Origin: Pseudoflavonifractor phocaeensis
Lineage (GTDB): Bacteria > Bacillota > Clostridia > Oscillospirales > Oscillospiraceae
Length of the DNA: 51,377 nucleotides
Assembly (NCBI RefSeq): GCF_016901735.1
Contig: NZ_JACLZC010000015.1
Coordinates: 1-51,377, forward strand
Direction of reading: 5' to 3'
The notes beneath the pieces are model-generated. The model saw only the letters and a list, made by a program, of their open reading frames with translations, was not told where the DNA came from and searched no databases. Of the stretch, positions 25,550 through 34,985 are shown piece after piece (the stretch's first letter is position 1; the number at the start of each line of letters is the position of its first letter). The position numbers and the translations under genes are program-made.

Positions 25550-26818
25550 ATGATGTCCCAAAACTACCGTCCTCTCGAAGGCGTCAAGGTGGTGGAGCTC
25601 TCCACCATGGTGGCGGCCGGCTCCTGCGGCCGGATGCTGGCCGACTGGGGCTGTGATATCGTCAAGGTGGAGACCGCCGGCGGCGATATGTTCCGCAGCT
25701 TTCCCAAAACCTTCTTTGTGCCTTGCACCATGGACGAAAACCCCCTCTTTGACAGTCTGAACGCGGGAAAGCGGGGCGTGGTCCTGGATCTGAAAACCCC
25801 GGAGGGCATGGAGGCCATGCACCGGATGCTGGCCGATGCCGACGTGTTTCTTACCAACACCCGCCCCAAGGCCCTCCAGCGGCTGGGGCTGGATTATGGG
25901 ACCCTGAAAGCACGCTATCCCAAGCTGGTGATGGCCAGCATCAACGGCTTCGGCGAAAAGGGACCCAAGGCCAACGATCCAGGCTTCGACACCGTGGCCT
26001 TCTGGGTCAGCAGCGGCTTCAATGCCGACATGATGGTGGAGTCTCCCGAGAGCTACCCGGTATACGGCGCGGCCGGTCCCGGCGACATCATCACCGCCAT
26101 GGGGCTCTGCTACGCCATCGTGTCCGCCCTCTACAAGCGGGACCGGACCGGCGAGGGAGATTATGTCACCACCTCCCTCTACGGCACCGCCCTCTGGTGC
26201 TTCCACATCATGGCCGTGGCCACCGAAGAGCAGTACGGCTACCAGTACCCCAAGACCAGGGAAAACAGCGCGCCCACCGCCTCCCCCTTCCGTACCAAGG
26301 ACGGGGAGTGGGTCATGACCACCATCCTGCAAATCGAAAAGCAGTGGCCCATCCTCTGCAAGGCCCTGGGCGTCCCCGAGCTGGGCGACGATCCCCGCTA
26401 CTGCACCGCCGTCGCCCAGCGGGACCCGGAGGTCCGCAAATACCTGATGCAGCGGTTTGCGGAGATCTACGCCACCAAAACCGCCGACGAGTGGTGCAAG
26501 ATCCTGACCGAGGCCGATATCGTCAACGACAAGCTGGCCCACTACAAAGACATGGAGCACAGCGAACAGGCCTGGGCCAACGGGTATATCCACGAGGTCA
26601 CCTGCCCCAACGGCAAAAAATCCATCCTGGCCCGTCCCGCCATGCGCAGCTATAAAATGGGAATCCCACCCTGGAAGCGGGGGCCCATGCTGGGAGAGCA
26701 TACCGAAGAGGTCCTGCGGGAATATGGCTACTCCCAGGAGGAGATCCAGGCCATGGAGGCCAAGTCCGCCGCCGTCCAGCTGGACACCTCGCAATATCAG
26801 CACCTGGACCAGGTCTGA
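25550..26818 (+). CDS. Family III CoA-transferase, copy 3
   Basis: A 422-residue enzyme. The start is ATG 25550 or the next codon at 25553, both behind AGGAGGAG. It has PLEGVKVVELSTMVAAGSCGRMLADWGCDIVKVE and catalytic Asp147 in DPGFD. It resembles copy 1 (VAAGSCGRMLADWG/VAAASCGRMMADWG) more than copies 2 and 4. It closes the four-gene operon starting at 22531. Two different CoA-transferases in one operon suggest either two acids or an activation step plus a product-release step. Confidence 0.92.
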   Translation: MMSQNYRPLEGVKVVELSTMVAAGSCGRMLADWGCDIVKVETAGGDMFRSFPKTFFVPCTMDENPLFDSLNAGKRGVVLDLKTPEGMEAMHRMLADADVFLTNTRPKALQRLGLDYGTLKARYPKLVMASINGFGEKGPKANDPGFDTVAFWVSSGFNADMMVESPESYPVYGAAGPGDIITAMGLCYAIVSALYKRDRTGEGDYVTTSLYGTALWCFHIMAVATEEQYGYQYPKTRENSAPTASPFRTKDGEWVMTTILQIEKQWPILCKALGVPELGDDPRYCTAVAQRDPEVRKYLMQRFAEIYATKTADEWCKILTEADIVNDKLAHYKDMEHSEQAWANGYIHEVTCPNGKKSILARPAMRSYKMGIPPWKRGPMLGEHTEEVLREYGYSQEEIQAMEAKSAAVQLDTSQYQHLDQV

Positions 26819-26838
26819 GCCAGCATCCATTGACACAC

Positions 26839-26876
26839 AAAAATGGAGGGCCGCCGTGTGGCGATCCTCCATTTTT
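26839..26876. terminator. Bidirectional terminator
   Basis: Perfect stem AAAAATGGAGG with CCTCCATTTTT around a 16-base loop, between the convergent CoA-transferase and regulator genes. Confidence 0.85.
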
Positions 26877-26890
26877 CGTGGAATATGCCG

Positions 26891-28513
26891 TTATTCCTCC
26901 AGCTCCCCCGGCTGGAGCTCCTCGTCCTTGCTGATGTGGGCGGAGAACATATCGGGGTTGAGCAGCTCCAGAATCTTGAAAGAGATCAGCAGCCGCAGCC
27001 GGACCTCCGGGTTGTTCAGGTCCACATCCAGCAGATCCCGGATGCGGGCGATACGGTAGATCACGCTGTTGCGGTGCATATAGAGCAGCTTGGCCGTCTG
27101 AGAGATGTTCCGCTCATTGATGAGGTAGGTCCGCAGCAGGTAGAGATTGCTGCTTTTATAGTTTTTTGTGTCCATCAAAAGGGACAAACGCTGAAAATAC
27201 ATCTTTTCCAGGGGAAAGTGAAGATAGTTGGAGTAACATTCGATCATGTGGTAAATGCTGTGGTCCCGGTAAAAATGGAGATCCTCATTGGGGCGGTACT
27301 TCTCGCCGTACTGCATGGCCACGCAGGCCTGCCAATAGGCGGTATGTACGTCCGCGCAGGAGGAAAAGGTTGAGCTGAACGCCGCCTTGCCGCCGCAGAT
27401 GGGCAGCAGGGCCATAATCTTCTGAAATCGTTCCGCCCGCGCCTCCTTTTCCAGGAAGGTCTGTTCCCCACTGGAAAAGATCAGCACCAGCCCCTCCTTG
27501 TAGATGGTGGCCACCACCTTGCTGCAGATGCTGCGCATCCGCATCCGCATATAAAGCGCCTGCTCCTCGGTGTATTCCTGGAAACGCACGGTGCAAAGGC
27601 AATAACAGCGTCCTTCCTCCAGACCCAGCACCGCCGCCCGGTCCTCCATGTATTCCGGCCCCTTCCGCCAATTCTCAATGAGATCCACCACACACTGGTC
27701 GATCCGGTTGACCTTCCGGTGGCTGGAATTGACCATGCGGAGGATGTACTTTTCCAGACTGTTGGAAAAGATCTGCACAAGATCCATCATGCCCTGGCTG
27801 GGGCTGCTGCCCATGAAATAAAAGGCGCAGGTATACTGGATGCGCTGGGCCACCACAAAGGTCTTGACGATAAAAGGAAAATTCATATAGTTCGGCGCGT
27901 CGATGAAGGTGGGGCGGGAATAGGTCAGGGCGTGCTTCATATACCCCATCTGGGCCAGATCGTCGGTGACCTCTTTGGGGAAAAAGCCCCGCTCTATGAT
28001 ATCCCTGAGCTTTTTGTTCGGAATATCCGCCCGCTGGCTATGGGCCACCACGTTGTAGGACGCGTCCCATATCAGGAAAAAGTTCTCCTTGAATACCCCG
28101 TCGCTCAGATCCACCAGGGCCTGAAAATCCTTTCCCACTAAAATGGCCTCTTCCAGCTGCTGCTCCCAGACGCGGAAGCGGTCAAAGATCTCCAACAAGT
28201 GGTTCATCAGCTCACAGAGGGTAATGCCGTCCCAACGGATGGGAAAGCAGTGGATATCCCGGGGGAGCGCGTCCGGCTCCAGGGGTGCGCCGTCCTCCTC
28301 CAGACAGAGGAGCGCTCCGCCTCCGCCCGGCTCCAGGCGGGCCAGACGCAGCTGACTGGCGGTACAGACATAGAGGACCTCCGGACACAGGACGGAGGCG
28401 TCCCGGTCAAGGAAGCGCACCTGGGCAAGCGGTATGCTCTGCTCGCTGCCCGGATGGATGGGCAGACCATAATCTCTCAGGCATTCCAACACAATGTTTA
28501 TGGTCAACTTCAT
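26891..28513 (-). CDS. PucR/CdaR-type transcriptional regulator
   Basis: A 540-residue regulator starting at ATG 28513 (GGGAGGTGC upstream). The C-terminal 60 residues form the PucR helix-turn-helix (NERNISQTAKLLYMHRNSV, then YRIARIRDLL), with the usual LRTYL segment before it. The middle has a GGDEF-like degenerate fold as in CdaR. The N-terminal part (1-180) looks like a sensory region with unknown ligand. PucR/CdaR proteins often activate purine, sugar-acid or amino-acid catabolism in answer to the substrate. It lies between two CoA-thioester operons and is divergent from the acyl-CoA dehydrogenase operon, so it is the best candidate for pathway control. Confidence 0.88.
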   Translation of the reverse strand: MKLTINIVLECLRDYGLPIHPGSEQSIPLAQVRFLDRDASVLCPEVLYVCTASQLRLARLEPGGGGALLCLEEDGAPLEPDALPRDIHCFPIRWDGITLCELMNHLLEIFDRFRVWEQQLEEAILVGKDFQALVDLSDGVFKENFFLIWDASYNVVAHSQRADIPNKKLRDIIERGFFPKEVTDDLAQMGYMKHALTYSRPTFIDAPNYMNFPFIVKTFVVAQRIQYTCAFYFMGSSPSQGMMDLVQIFSNSLEKYILRMVNSSHRKVNRIDQCVVDLIENWRKGPEYMEDRAAVLGLEEGRCYCLCTVRFQEYTEEQALYMRMRMRSICSKVVATIYKEGLVLIFSSGEQTFLEKEARAERFQKIMALLPICGGKAAFSSTFSSCADVHTAYWQACVAMQYGEKYRPNEDLHFYRDHSIYHMIECYSNYLHFPLEKMYFQRLSLLMDTKNYKSSNLYLLRTYLINERNISQTAKLLYMHRNSVIYRIARIRDLLDVDLNNPEVRLRLLISFKILELLNPDMFSAHISKDEELQPGELEE

Positions 28514-28548
28514 TCCAAAAAGCACCTCCCGAAATAATATCCATCAAT

Positions 28549-28578
28549 ACTATATCTTACTTCTTTCAAATTTGCAAA
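28549..28578 (-). promoter_or_regulatory. Promoter of the PucR-type regulator
   Basis: Minus-strand -35 TTTGCA (28573-28578), 18 bases, -10 TATAGT (28549-28554), about 35 bases before the start codon. Confidence 0.55.
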
Positions 28579-28897
28579 CCTCTTTTGTTGCCAAATTATT
28601 CCGTAATTGCCCTTTTCTCAGAAATTATAGCCTCTTTTTAATGACAAATATTATATTCTCATCTTGCCGGCACGCATTGGCGTCATTGGACACTTTGACC
28701 AATATGGCGCATGAATTTAACCGTCTTTTTCGTATTTACGACCGTGGGCGATTGATGGGGATACTGATATGATACATACATGGATGGAGCGGACAAAACC
28801 CACCGGTACGGCGGAAAAACTGCTTTTTCCGCCGCAAATCCCCGGTTTGTCTGCTCATACGGACTGGTTTGAATCAAAATAGAAGGAGGAACATGCT
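28579..28897. other. Divergent control region before the acyl-CoA dehydrogenase operon
   Basis: About 320 bases, AT-rich near the regulator. A near-palindrome at 28685-28703 (ATTGGACA ... TGACCAAT) could bind the neighbouring PucR-type regulator. A TATGAT -10-like box lies near 28769 without a clear -35. AGAAGGAGGAACATGCT precedes the GTG start at 28898. No small gene was recognised. Confidence 0.4.
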
Positions 28898-30112
28898 GTG
28901 CTTGATCTGAATGGTACTGGTCTCATTATGACCGAGGAAGAGAAAGACATTGTGGCTATGGTGCACGAATTTGTCCTGAAGGAAGTGCGGCCCAAAGCCG
29001 CCGAGCACGACCGGACCGGCGAGCTGGATTGGGACGCCTATAACAAGGCCTTTGAAATGGGTCTGATCTGCGCCGACCTGCCGGCGGAATACGGCGGACA
29101 GGGCATGAGCGCCGTCACCGGCGCCTGGATTCGGGAAGAGCTGATGTACGGCGACGCCGGCTTCGGTCTGACCTGCGGCACCAACAACCTGGGCATTAAG
29201 CCCGTACTGATCGCCGGCACCGAGGAGCAGAAGAGATGGTGCGTGGAGACCCTGATGAGCGACAAGCCCGGCCGCGACCCCCGCTGGCCCCAGAAGCGCA
29301 GCGGTTTTGCCGCCTTTGCCCTCACCGAGCCTGACGCCGGCTCCGACGCCGGCGCCTGCCGCACCACCGCCGACAAGACGCCCGACGGCAGCGAGTACAT
29401 CCTCAACGGCCGCAAATGCTTCATCACCAACGCCTGCTATGCCGACTTTATGTGCGTGGTGGCCTCTGTGGACCGCAGCCTGGGCTACAAGGGTCTGACC
29501 ATGTTCCTGGTGGACGCCCACCTGCCCGGCGTGTCCATCGGCAAGCACGAGGATAAAATGGGCATCCGTCAGTCCGCCACCTGCGACGTTATTTTCGAGG
29601 ACGTCCACATCCCCGCCTCCGCCATCATCGGCAAAGAGGGCGAGGGCTTCAAGATCGCCATGAAAACCCTGGAGCAGGGCCGCGCCGGCGTAGGCAGCGG
29701 CTGCGTGGGCATCATGCGCGCCATCCTGGAGGAGGCCGCCAAGTACTCCCAGGTCCGTGTCACCATGGGCAAGCCCATCTGCAAGCAGCAGGCCATCTCC
29801 TCCAAGCTGGCCGATATGCAGATCGCCATTGAGACCAGCCGCGCCATCGGCATGAAAGTCGCCGCCCTGCTGGACGCCGGCGATCCCGCCGCCGCCGCGC
29901 TGGGCCCCATCGCCAAGTGCTACTGCTCCGACGCCCTCAACCGCGTGGCCACCGAGGGCGTGCAGATCCTGGGCGGCTACGGCTACATGCGGGACTATCC
30001 CATGGAGAAGTATATGAGAGACGCTAAGATCTTCCAGATCTTTGAGGGTACCAACGAGATCCAGCGCATGGTCATCAGCGGCGACGTAATCCGCAAGTAC
30101 AAAGTGAAATAA
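28898..30112 (+). CDS. Acyl-CoA dehydrogenase, copy 1
   Basis: A 404-residue flavoenzyme starting at GTG 28898 (GAAGGAGGA upstream; the ATG at 28893 is out of frame). It has the three-part acyl-CoA dehydrogenase fold: N-terminal helices, a central beta domain (FALTEPDAGSDAG; YILNGRKCFITNA), and C-terminal helices with GYGYMRDYPMEKYMRD. The catalytic Glu383 is in FEGTNEIQ. The insert PGRDPRWPQKRSG before the FAD-binding strand is longer than usual. It oxidises an acyl-CoA or, as CaiA does, reduces an enoyl-CoA with electrons from an ETF. No ETF genes are in the window. It is followed by a MaoC hydratase in the same operon. Confidence 0.93.
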   Translation: MLDLNGTGLIMTEEEKDIVAMVHEFVLKEVRPKAAEHDRTGELDWDAYNKAFEMGLICADLPAEYGGQGMSAVTGAWIREELMYGDAGFGLTCGTNNLGIKPVLIAGTEEQKRWCVETLMSDKPGRDPRWPQKRSGFAAFALTEPDAGSDAGACRTTADKTPDGSEYILNGRKCFITNACYADFMCVVASVDRSLGYKGLTMFLVDAHLPGVSIGKHEDKMGIRQSATCDVIFEDVHIPASAIIGKEGEGFKIAMKTLEQGRAGVGSGCVGIMRAILEEAAKYSQVRVTMGKPICKQQAISSKLADMQIAIETSRAIGMKVAALLDAGDPAAAALGPIAKCYCSDALNRVATEGVQILGGYGYMRDYPMEKYMRDAKIFQIFEGTNEIQRMVISGDVIRKYKVK

Positions 30113-30127
30113 CCCCGGTCCCACACT

Positions 30128-30153
30128 GGCCCCGTCCCGCAAGGGGCGGGGCC
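30128..30153 (+). other. GC-rich intercistronic hairpin
   Basis: Stem GGCCCCG/CGGGGCC with inner CCC/GGG pairs between the dehydrogenase and MaoC genes, not followed by a T run. Probably an mRNA stability or processing element. Confidence 0.5.
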
Positions 30154-30180
30154 TAATTTCAAAATAAGGAGGTCTCACCC

Positions 30181-31041
30181 ATGTTGGATCAATCGGCGGT
30201 CGGTCTGTCTGTCCAGCAGAAGTTTTCCTATACCTGGCGCGACATCATACTCTACAATCTGAGCGTAGGCGCCGGTCAGGACACCTTGGAGTATGTCTAC
30301 GAGCAGGGTCTCAAAGCCATCCCCACCTTTGGCGTTATCCCCTGCGCCGCCACCTTCGGCACCGAGCCCTATACCGCCCAGCCCGTCATGCCCACCAGCA
30401 AGATCGAGGGGCTGCGCAAGGAGGGCACCCTCCATATGGACCATAAGCTGGTCCTCTACCGCCCCATCCCCACCGAGGGGACCCTGACCATCAACAAGGT
30501 CATCACCGGCGTCTATGACCGTGGCGAGGGCAAGGGGGCCAAAATTCAGGTGGAAATCAGCGCCGCCGATGAGACGGGCGAAACCCTGTTTACCAATACC
30601 ATGGGCTACCTCAACCGCTGGGCCGGCGGATTCGGCGGGGAAAAGCCCCCCGCCAGCACCGTCCACATCCCCGACCGTTCTCCCGATCTCACCGCCTACG
30701 GCCAGTACCCGGCCAACGCGCCCCTGCTCTATCGCCTGACGGGCGACACCTTCCCCCTCCACGCGGACCCGGCCTTTGCCAAAAAGAGCGGCTTTGACCG
30801 CCCCATCGTCCACGGTCTTTGCAGCCTTGGCTATGCCTGCCGGATGCTCACCGCCCTTCTCTTCCCCGGTGAGCCGGAGCGGGTCATCTCTCTGGAAAAC
30901 CAATTCCGCAGCGTCGCCATGCCCGGCGATTCCTTCGCCCTCCAGGTTTGGTTGGAGGAGACGGGCAAGGCCTATTTCCGGATGGTGGGCGACAAGGACG
31001 GCAAGGCCATCCTGGATTACGGCTGCATTACCTACCGCTGA
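30181..31041 (+). CDS. MaoC-like (R)-specific enoyl-CoA hydratase
   Basis: A 286-residue double hot-dog protein (AATAAGGAGGTCTCACCC upstream). The N-terminal half is the degenerate MaoC_dehydrat_N part (TWRDIILYNLSVGAG). The C-terminal half has the hydratase-2 motif LTGDTFPLHADPAFAKKSG with catalytic Asp189 and His194, then FDRPIVHGL. This is the layout of peroxisomal-type hydratase 2. It adds water to 2-enoyl-CoA with R stereochemistry, opposite to crotonases, so the block can make both stereoisomers. It ends the dehydrogenase operon. Confidence 0.92.
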   Translation: MLDQSAVGLSVQQKFSYTWRDIILYNLSVGAGQDTLEYVYEQGLKAIPTFGVIPCAATFGTEPYTAQPVMPTSKIEGLRKEGTLHMDHKLVLYRPIPTEGTLTINKVITGVYDRGEGKGAKIQVEISAADETGETLFTNTMGYLNRWAGGFGGEKPPASTVHIPDRSPDLTAYGQYPANAPLLYRLTGDTFPLHADPAFAKKSGFDRPIVHGLCSLGYACRMLTALLFPGEPERVISLENQFRSVAMPGDSFALQVWLEETGKAYFRMVGDKDGKAILDYGCITYR

Positions 31042-31065
31042 TCTCCTTCTTTCCGCCGGCCAGCA

Positions 31066-31099
31066 CACCGGCAGGGTCCCGTCCCTGCCGGTGTTTTTT
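31066..31099 (+). terminator. Terminator of the dehydrogenase-MaoC operon
   Basis: Perfect 11-bp stem CACCGGCAGGG/CCCTGCCGGTG followed by TTTTTT. Confidence 0.9.
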
Positions 31100-31112
31100 G
31101 TCCCCGGCAGAA

Positions 31113-31158
31113 ACGGCAAAAGCGCCAGGCCCCGGGTGATGGGCCCCGGGACCTGGCG
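31113..31158 (-). terminator. Terminator of the leftward permease operon
   Basis: Stem CGCCAGG-CCCGGG with CCCGGG-CCTGGCG (one mismatch), followed on the minus strand by CTTTTGCCGTTT. Confidence 0.7.
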
Positions 31159-31173
31159 GACGAAGGTAAATTG

Positions 31174-32508
31174 TCAGAAGGTAAGACCCAGTGTGATGAG
31201 GATACCTCCAAAAATAGCGGTGAGCAGGGTGCATACCACGGAGATCATGAAGTTGTTGATATAGGCGTCCTTATAGCTCAGCTTGCACATATAGAAGGTG
31301 TTGGCCAGAGCGGAGCTGTGGGGCAGCGTATCCAGACCCACGGAGGACATGGCGCACAGACGATGGAGGGCGCCGATGGGAATTCCCAGACCCATAAAAC
31401 GGGTGCCCAGCATTTCCAGCGCCAGACGCTGGCCGGTGGAAGAGGAGGCGGAGAAGCCGGCGGCCACATTGATGGCGATGATGACCTGCACCACCGGAGG
31501 ACCGGGGATGCGGTCCAGCGCGCTGAGGATGTAGTCGAAGCCGGCCACGGAGGCCACCACGCCGCCAAAGCCGGTGGCGGAAGCCAGGGCCACCAGAGCG
31601 GTGTTGGTATTCTGCACGGCGGTGAGGGCGCCGTTCTTCAGGTTCTTCAGGATATTCTTGGGCTCAAAGATCAGGTAGGACACCGCGGTGGCGCAGGCCA
31701 GGGAGACCTCGGCGGGCGCCTTGACCACGTTGAGCACCACAAAGAGCACGATAGAGGGAAACAGGCACTTGAGCAGGGGGAGGTTATACTCCTGCACATC
31801 CTTGCTCTTGTCCCAGGACTGGAGGAGGGCGGTACCGGTGGGCTCGAAGCCCTCGCCGCTCTTCTCAGCCCGGCGGAGCTGGAATACCACCCAGGCCACG
31901 CACAGGGTCAGGCAGAACACCGCGCAGATGCAGCCCAGCACGGGAGCCGCAAAGGCGTCGGTCCCGAAGAACTCCATGGGGACCAGGTTGGTCAGCTGGG
32001 GAGAGCCGGGCAGCATGGCCACCGTAAAGGTGGAGGAGCCGATGGCGCCGCAGGTGTAGAGATGCCAGGGGATGTTCAGCTGCTGGAAAAGGTCCTTGGC
32101 GATATACAGCACGGTGAAGGTGACCACAAACACGCTGATGCCGCCGTAGCTGAACACCGCCTGAATGGCCGCCAGGCAGAGGACGCCGGCCAGCTTCTCG
32201 TGGCCTTTGAACTTCTTGGCCAGACGGGCCAGGGCAAAGGCGATGGATTGGGCCGCGCCCACATCGCCCAGGGATTTGGCAAACAGGGCGCTGAAGAAGA
32301 ACATCAGAAAATAGCTGGAGTACGCGCCGGCAAAACGGGGCATATACGCTTCCGTCAGGGAGGTCATGACGTTGACCCCGGAGAAGAGCGCCACGATCGC
32401 AACGGCAATGATACTGACGACGGTCACATGGTAGCCTTTGAAAATGGCCAGGATGAAAAATGCCGTAGCCAGCAAAATTCCGATCAGACTTAATACTTCA
32501 GGACTCAA
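31174..32508 (-). CDS. GntP-like organic acid permease, copy 2
   Basis: A 444-residue protein with about 12 membrane helices, starting at TTG 32508 (GGAGGG 8 bases upstream). It is the last gene of a leftward four-gene operon: flavoprotein, acyl-CoA dehydrogenase, CoA-transferase, permease. Segments FFFSALFAKSLGDVGAAQSIAFAL and VFVVTFTVLYIAKDLFQQLNIPW align with copy 1 at 17599. The GntP/ion-transporter type suggests H+-coupled uptake of a carboxylate, which the CoA-transferase of the same operon would activate. Substrate unknown. Confidence 0.8.
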   Translation of the reverse strand: MSPEVLSLIGILLATAFFILAIFKGYHVTVVSIIAVAIVALFSGVNVMTSLTEAYMPRFAGAYSSYFLMFFFSALFAKSLGDVGAAQSIAFALARLAKKFKGHEKLAGVLCLAAIQAVFSYGGISVFVVTFTVLYIAKDLFQQLNIPWHLYTCGAIGSSTFTVAMLPGSPQLTNLVPMEFFGTDAFAAPVLGCICAVFCLTLCVAWVVFQLRRAEKSGEGFEPTGTALLQSWDKSKDVQEYNLPLLKCLFPSIVLFVVLNVVKAPAEVSLACATAVSYLIFEPKNILKNLKNGALTAVQNTNTALVALASATGFGGVVASVAGFDYILSALDRIPGPPVVQVIIAINVAAGFSASSSTGQRLALEMLGTRFMGLGIPIGALHRLCAMSSVGLDTLPHSSALANTFYMCKLSYKDAYINNFMISVVCTLLTAIFGGILITLGLTF

Positions 32509-32561
32509 AATTTTCCCTCCTCAATTCTCTCTGTCAGGTTGCGTCTTTTGTCACGGGATGG

Positions 32562-33782
32562 TTATTTCGCAACAATCGCCCCCTTCTCCGCCATGGCGCT
32601 GATTTCCGCCTCCGAATAGCCCAGCTGGGTCAAAATCTCCCGGGAGTCCTGTCCCAGGGCGTGCGCCAGCTCATACGGCGGGAGACCGCCCTCCTCCAGC
32701 GCCACGCAGGGCCGGGCCAGCCAGTACTGCCGACCGCTGGGACAGGTGACATGCTCCACATAGTGGTTCACCCGCGCCTGCTCGCTGGCAACGGCGTCTT
32801 TGAAATGCGCCAGACGGCTGTGGACAATATCGGCCTTGCTCAGCCGTTCATCCCAATAGTCGGAGGTATTGCTGCGGAATTGCTGCTCCAGGATCTGAAT
32901 GAAGGGACCCCGGTTTTCCAGCTTTCCCACATCGGCCGCGGTGTGGAACCGGGGGTCAGACGCTACCTGGGGGATCTCCATGGCCTCACAGAAGGCGTCC
33001 CGGTAGCGCTCCCACTCCATGATGTTGATCATGATCCACTCCCCGTCTCCGCACTCATAGGGCAGGGTGATGGGGCGTCCTTCAAAGCGGGTTTTGGGGT
33101 ACTTATAGCTGTACGGCGCCTGTACCGAGGTATTCATCAGGCTCATGACCCAAGTGGCCACGCCGAAGAGAGAAACGGAGACTTTGTCGCCTCTCCCCGT
33201 GCGCTCCCGGGCGAACAGGGCCGCGCAGATGCCGCCGGCCAGCATGGTGCCGCAGCTGTTGTCCCCCACGCCGCCGGGGGCGTAGATGGGATAGGAGCCG
33301 GGATTGTCGATCCGCATGTCGGCCATAAAGCCGCTCTTGGCCCAGTAGGCCACCGTATCAAAGCCGGGGCTGTCGGCGTCCGGCCCCTCCTCGCCGTAGC
33401 CGGTGACATAGCCGCAGATGAGCCGGGGATATCTGGCCTTCAAGCTCTCATAATCCAGCCCCATCCGCTTGAGGGGTTTTGGGCGGTTGTTGGTAAGAAA
33501 GACGTCGGCAGTGGCCAGCAGCTTATGAAAGGCGGCCATGGCGTCCGGGTCCTTCAGGTCCAGGCAGAGGTTTTTCTTGTTGGCGTTGGGCACGTCAAAA
33601 ACCGGGTTTTCCTCGTCGCTGGCCGGACCGTTGAAGGTCTTTCCATACTTTCTCCAAATATCCATTTTGGGGCTTTCCACCTTGATGACCTCGGCGCCCC
33701 AATCGGCCAGGACACGGCCGCCGCTGGGCGCGGCCACATAGGTGGCAAGCTCCACCACGCGAATCCCTTCCAGAGCTCTCAT
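32562..33782 (-). CDS. Family III CoA-transferase, copy 4
   Basis: A 406-residue CaiB/BaiF-type enzyme (GGAAAGGACGG upstream). It opens MRALEGIRVVELATYVAAPSGGR; catalytic Asp142 is in SPGFD after TGYGEEGPDAD. It is nearest to copy 2 (same EENP and LTNNRPKPLKRMGLDYESLK segments). It lies 19 bases after the acyl-CoA dehydrogenase gene and 53 bases before the permease, in one leftward operon. Confidence 0.92.
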   Translation of the reverse strand: MRALEGIRVVELATYVAAPSGGRVLADWGAEVIKVESPKMDIWRKYGKTFNGPASDEENPVFDVPNANKKNLCLDLKDPDAMAAFHKLLATADVFLTNNRPKPLKRMGLDYESLKARYPRLICGYVTGYGEEGPDADSPGFDTVAYWAKSGFMADMRIDNPGSYPIYAPGGVGDNSCGTMLAGGICAALFARERTGRGDKVSVSLFGVATWVMSLMNTSVQAPYSYKYPKTRFEGRPITLPYECGDGEWIMINIMEWERYRDAFCEAMEIPQVASDPRFHTAADVGKLENRGPFIQILEQQFRSNTSDYWDERLSKADIVHSRLAHFKDAVASEQARVNHYVEHVTCPSGRQYWLARPCVALEEGGLPPYELAHALGQDSREILTQLGYSEAEISAMAEKGAIVAK

Positions 33783-33801
33783 AAGCTACCGTCCTTTCCC
33801 C

Positions 33802-34953
33802 TTAGATCCGGTTTTCACGGATCATCTGCTTTGCGATGACCAGCCGCTGGATCTGATTGGTCCCCTCCACGATCTGGGTGATCTTGGAGTCCCGATAGAG
33901 CTTTTCCGCCATATATTCCTTCATGACGCCATAGCCGCCCATGATCTGTACGGCGTCGGTGGCGTTTTTCTGGTAAGCGTCGGCGGCGTAGCACTTGGCC
34001 ATGGCCGCCTCCTTGGAGCAGGGCTGTCCGGCGTCGATGAGGGCGCAGGCATTGTACACCAGAGCCCGCGCCGCGCTGGTGCGCATCTGCATATCGGCCA
34101 GCATCATCTGGATGGCTTCAAACTTCCAGATGGGCTGTCCGAACTGGACCCGTTCCTGGGCGTACTTGACCGCCAGGTCGATGGCCTGCTGGGAAGCGCC
34201 CACCGAGGAGGCCGCCACCAGCGGGCGGGAGAGCTCCAGCACCTTCATGGCGTTGGCAAAGCCGGTCTCCTCGGTGCCCACCAGGTTTTCCACCGGGATC
34301 TCCACGTCCTGGAACGCCACCTCCGCGGTGATGGACAGGCGCATGCCCAGCTTGTCCTCCTTTTTCCCCACCGTCACGCCGGGGCGGTCCCGTTCCACGA
34401 TGAAGGTGGCCAGCCCCTTATAGCCCTTGCTCAGGTCGGTGGAGGCCACCACCAGGAACACGTCGGCAATGGACGCGTTGGTGATGAACATTTTGTTGCC
34501 GTTGATGATATATTTGTCACCCTTTCGGATGGCAGTGGTACGGACCGAGGCCGCGTCGGAGCCGGCGCCCGGCTCGGTCAGGCAGAAGGAGGACATGCCG
34601 CCTTCCGCCAGAATACCGGCATAATACTCCTTCTGGGCCTCCGTACCGGCAAACATGACGATCTTGGCGCCCATGTTGGTGATGTTGAACATGGAGATAT
34701 AGGTGCTCTCCACCTTGGCGCCCTCTTCCAGCAGCATGGCCGTGGTGGTGGTGCTCAGTCCCAGACCGCCGTACCGCTCCGGTACCTGCATGACCGTAAG
34801 CCCCATATCCTTGCCCATCTGCACCAGCCGGTCGGGGTATCCGCCGGCCTCCTCAAACTCGTGGACGTGAGGCTTGATCTCCTTGTTCATAAAGCTGCGC
34901 ACCATGGTGACCAGCTCCTGCTGCTGGCTGTCCATATGAATCAATCCGCGCAT
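33802..34953 (-). CDS. Acyl-CoA dehydrogenase, copy 2
   Basis: A 383-residue flavoenzyme starting at ATG 34953 (AGAAAGGGAGAAACGCC upstream). It has FCLTEPGAGSDAASVRTTA, YIINGNKMFITNASIADVF, and GGYGVMKEYMAEKLYRD. The catalytic Glu363 is in VEGTNQIQ. Length and motifs fit the butyryl-CoA-dehydrogenase-like clade, so reduction or oxidation of short acyl-CoA is plausible, with an ETF encoded elsewhere. It is second in the leftward operon, 32 bases after the NMO/FabK-like gene. Confidence 0.93.
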   Translation of the reverse strand: MRGLIHMDSQQQELVTMVRSFMNKEIKPHVHEFEEAGGYPDRLVQMGKDMGLTVMQVPERYGGLGLSTTTTAMLLEEGAKVESTYISMFNITNMGAKIVMFAGTEAQKEYYAGILAEGGMSSFCLTEPGAGSDAASVRTTAIRKGDKYIINGNKMFITNASIADVFLVVASTDLSKGYKGLATFIVERDRPGVTVGKKEDKLGMRLSITAEVAFQDVEIPVENLVGTEETGFANAMKVLELSRPLVAASSVGASQQAIDLAVKYAQERVQFGQPIWKFEAIQMMLADMQMRTSAARALVYNACALIDAGQPCSKEAAMAKCYAADAYQKNATDAVQIMGGYGVMKEYMAEKLYRDSKITQIVEGTNQIQRLVIAKQMIRENRI

Positions 34954-34985
34954 GGCGTTTCTCCCTTTCTGCACAAAGCTGCGGT

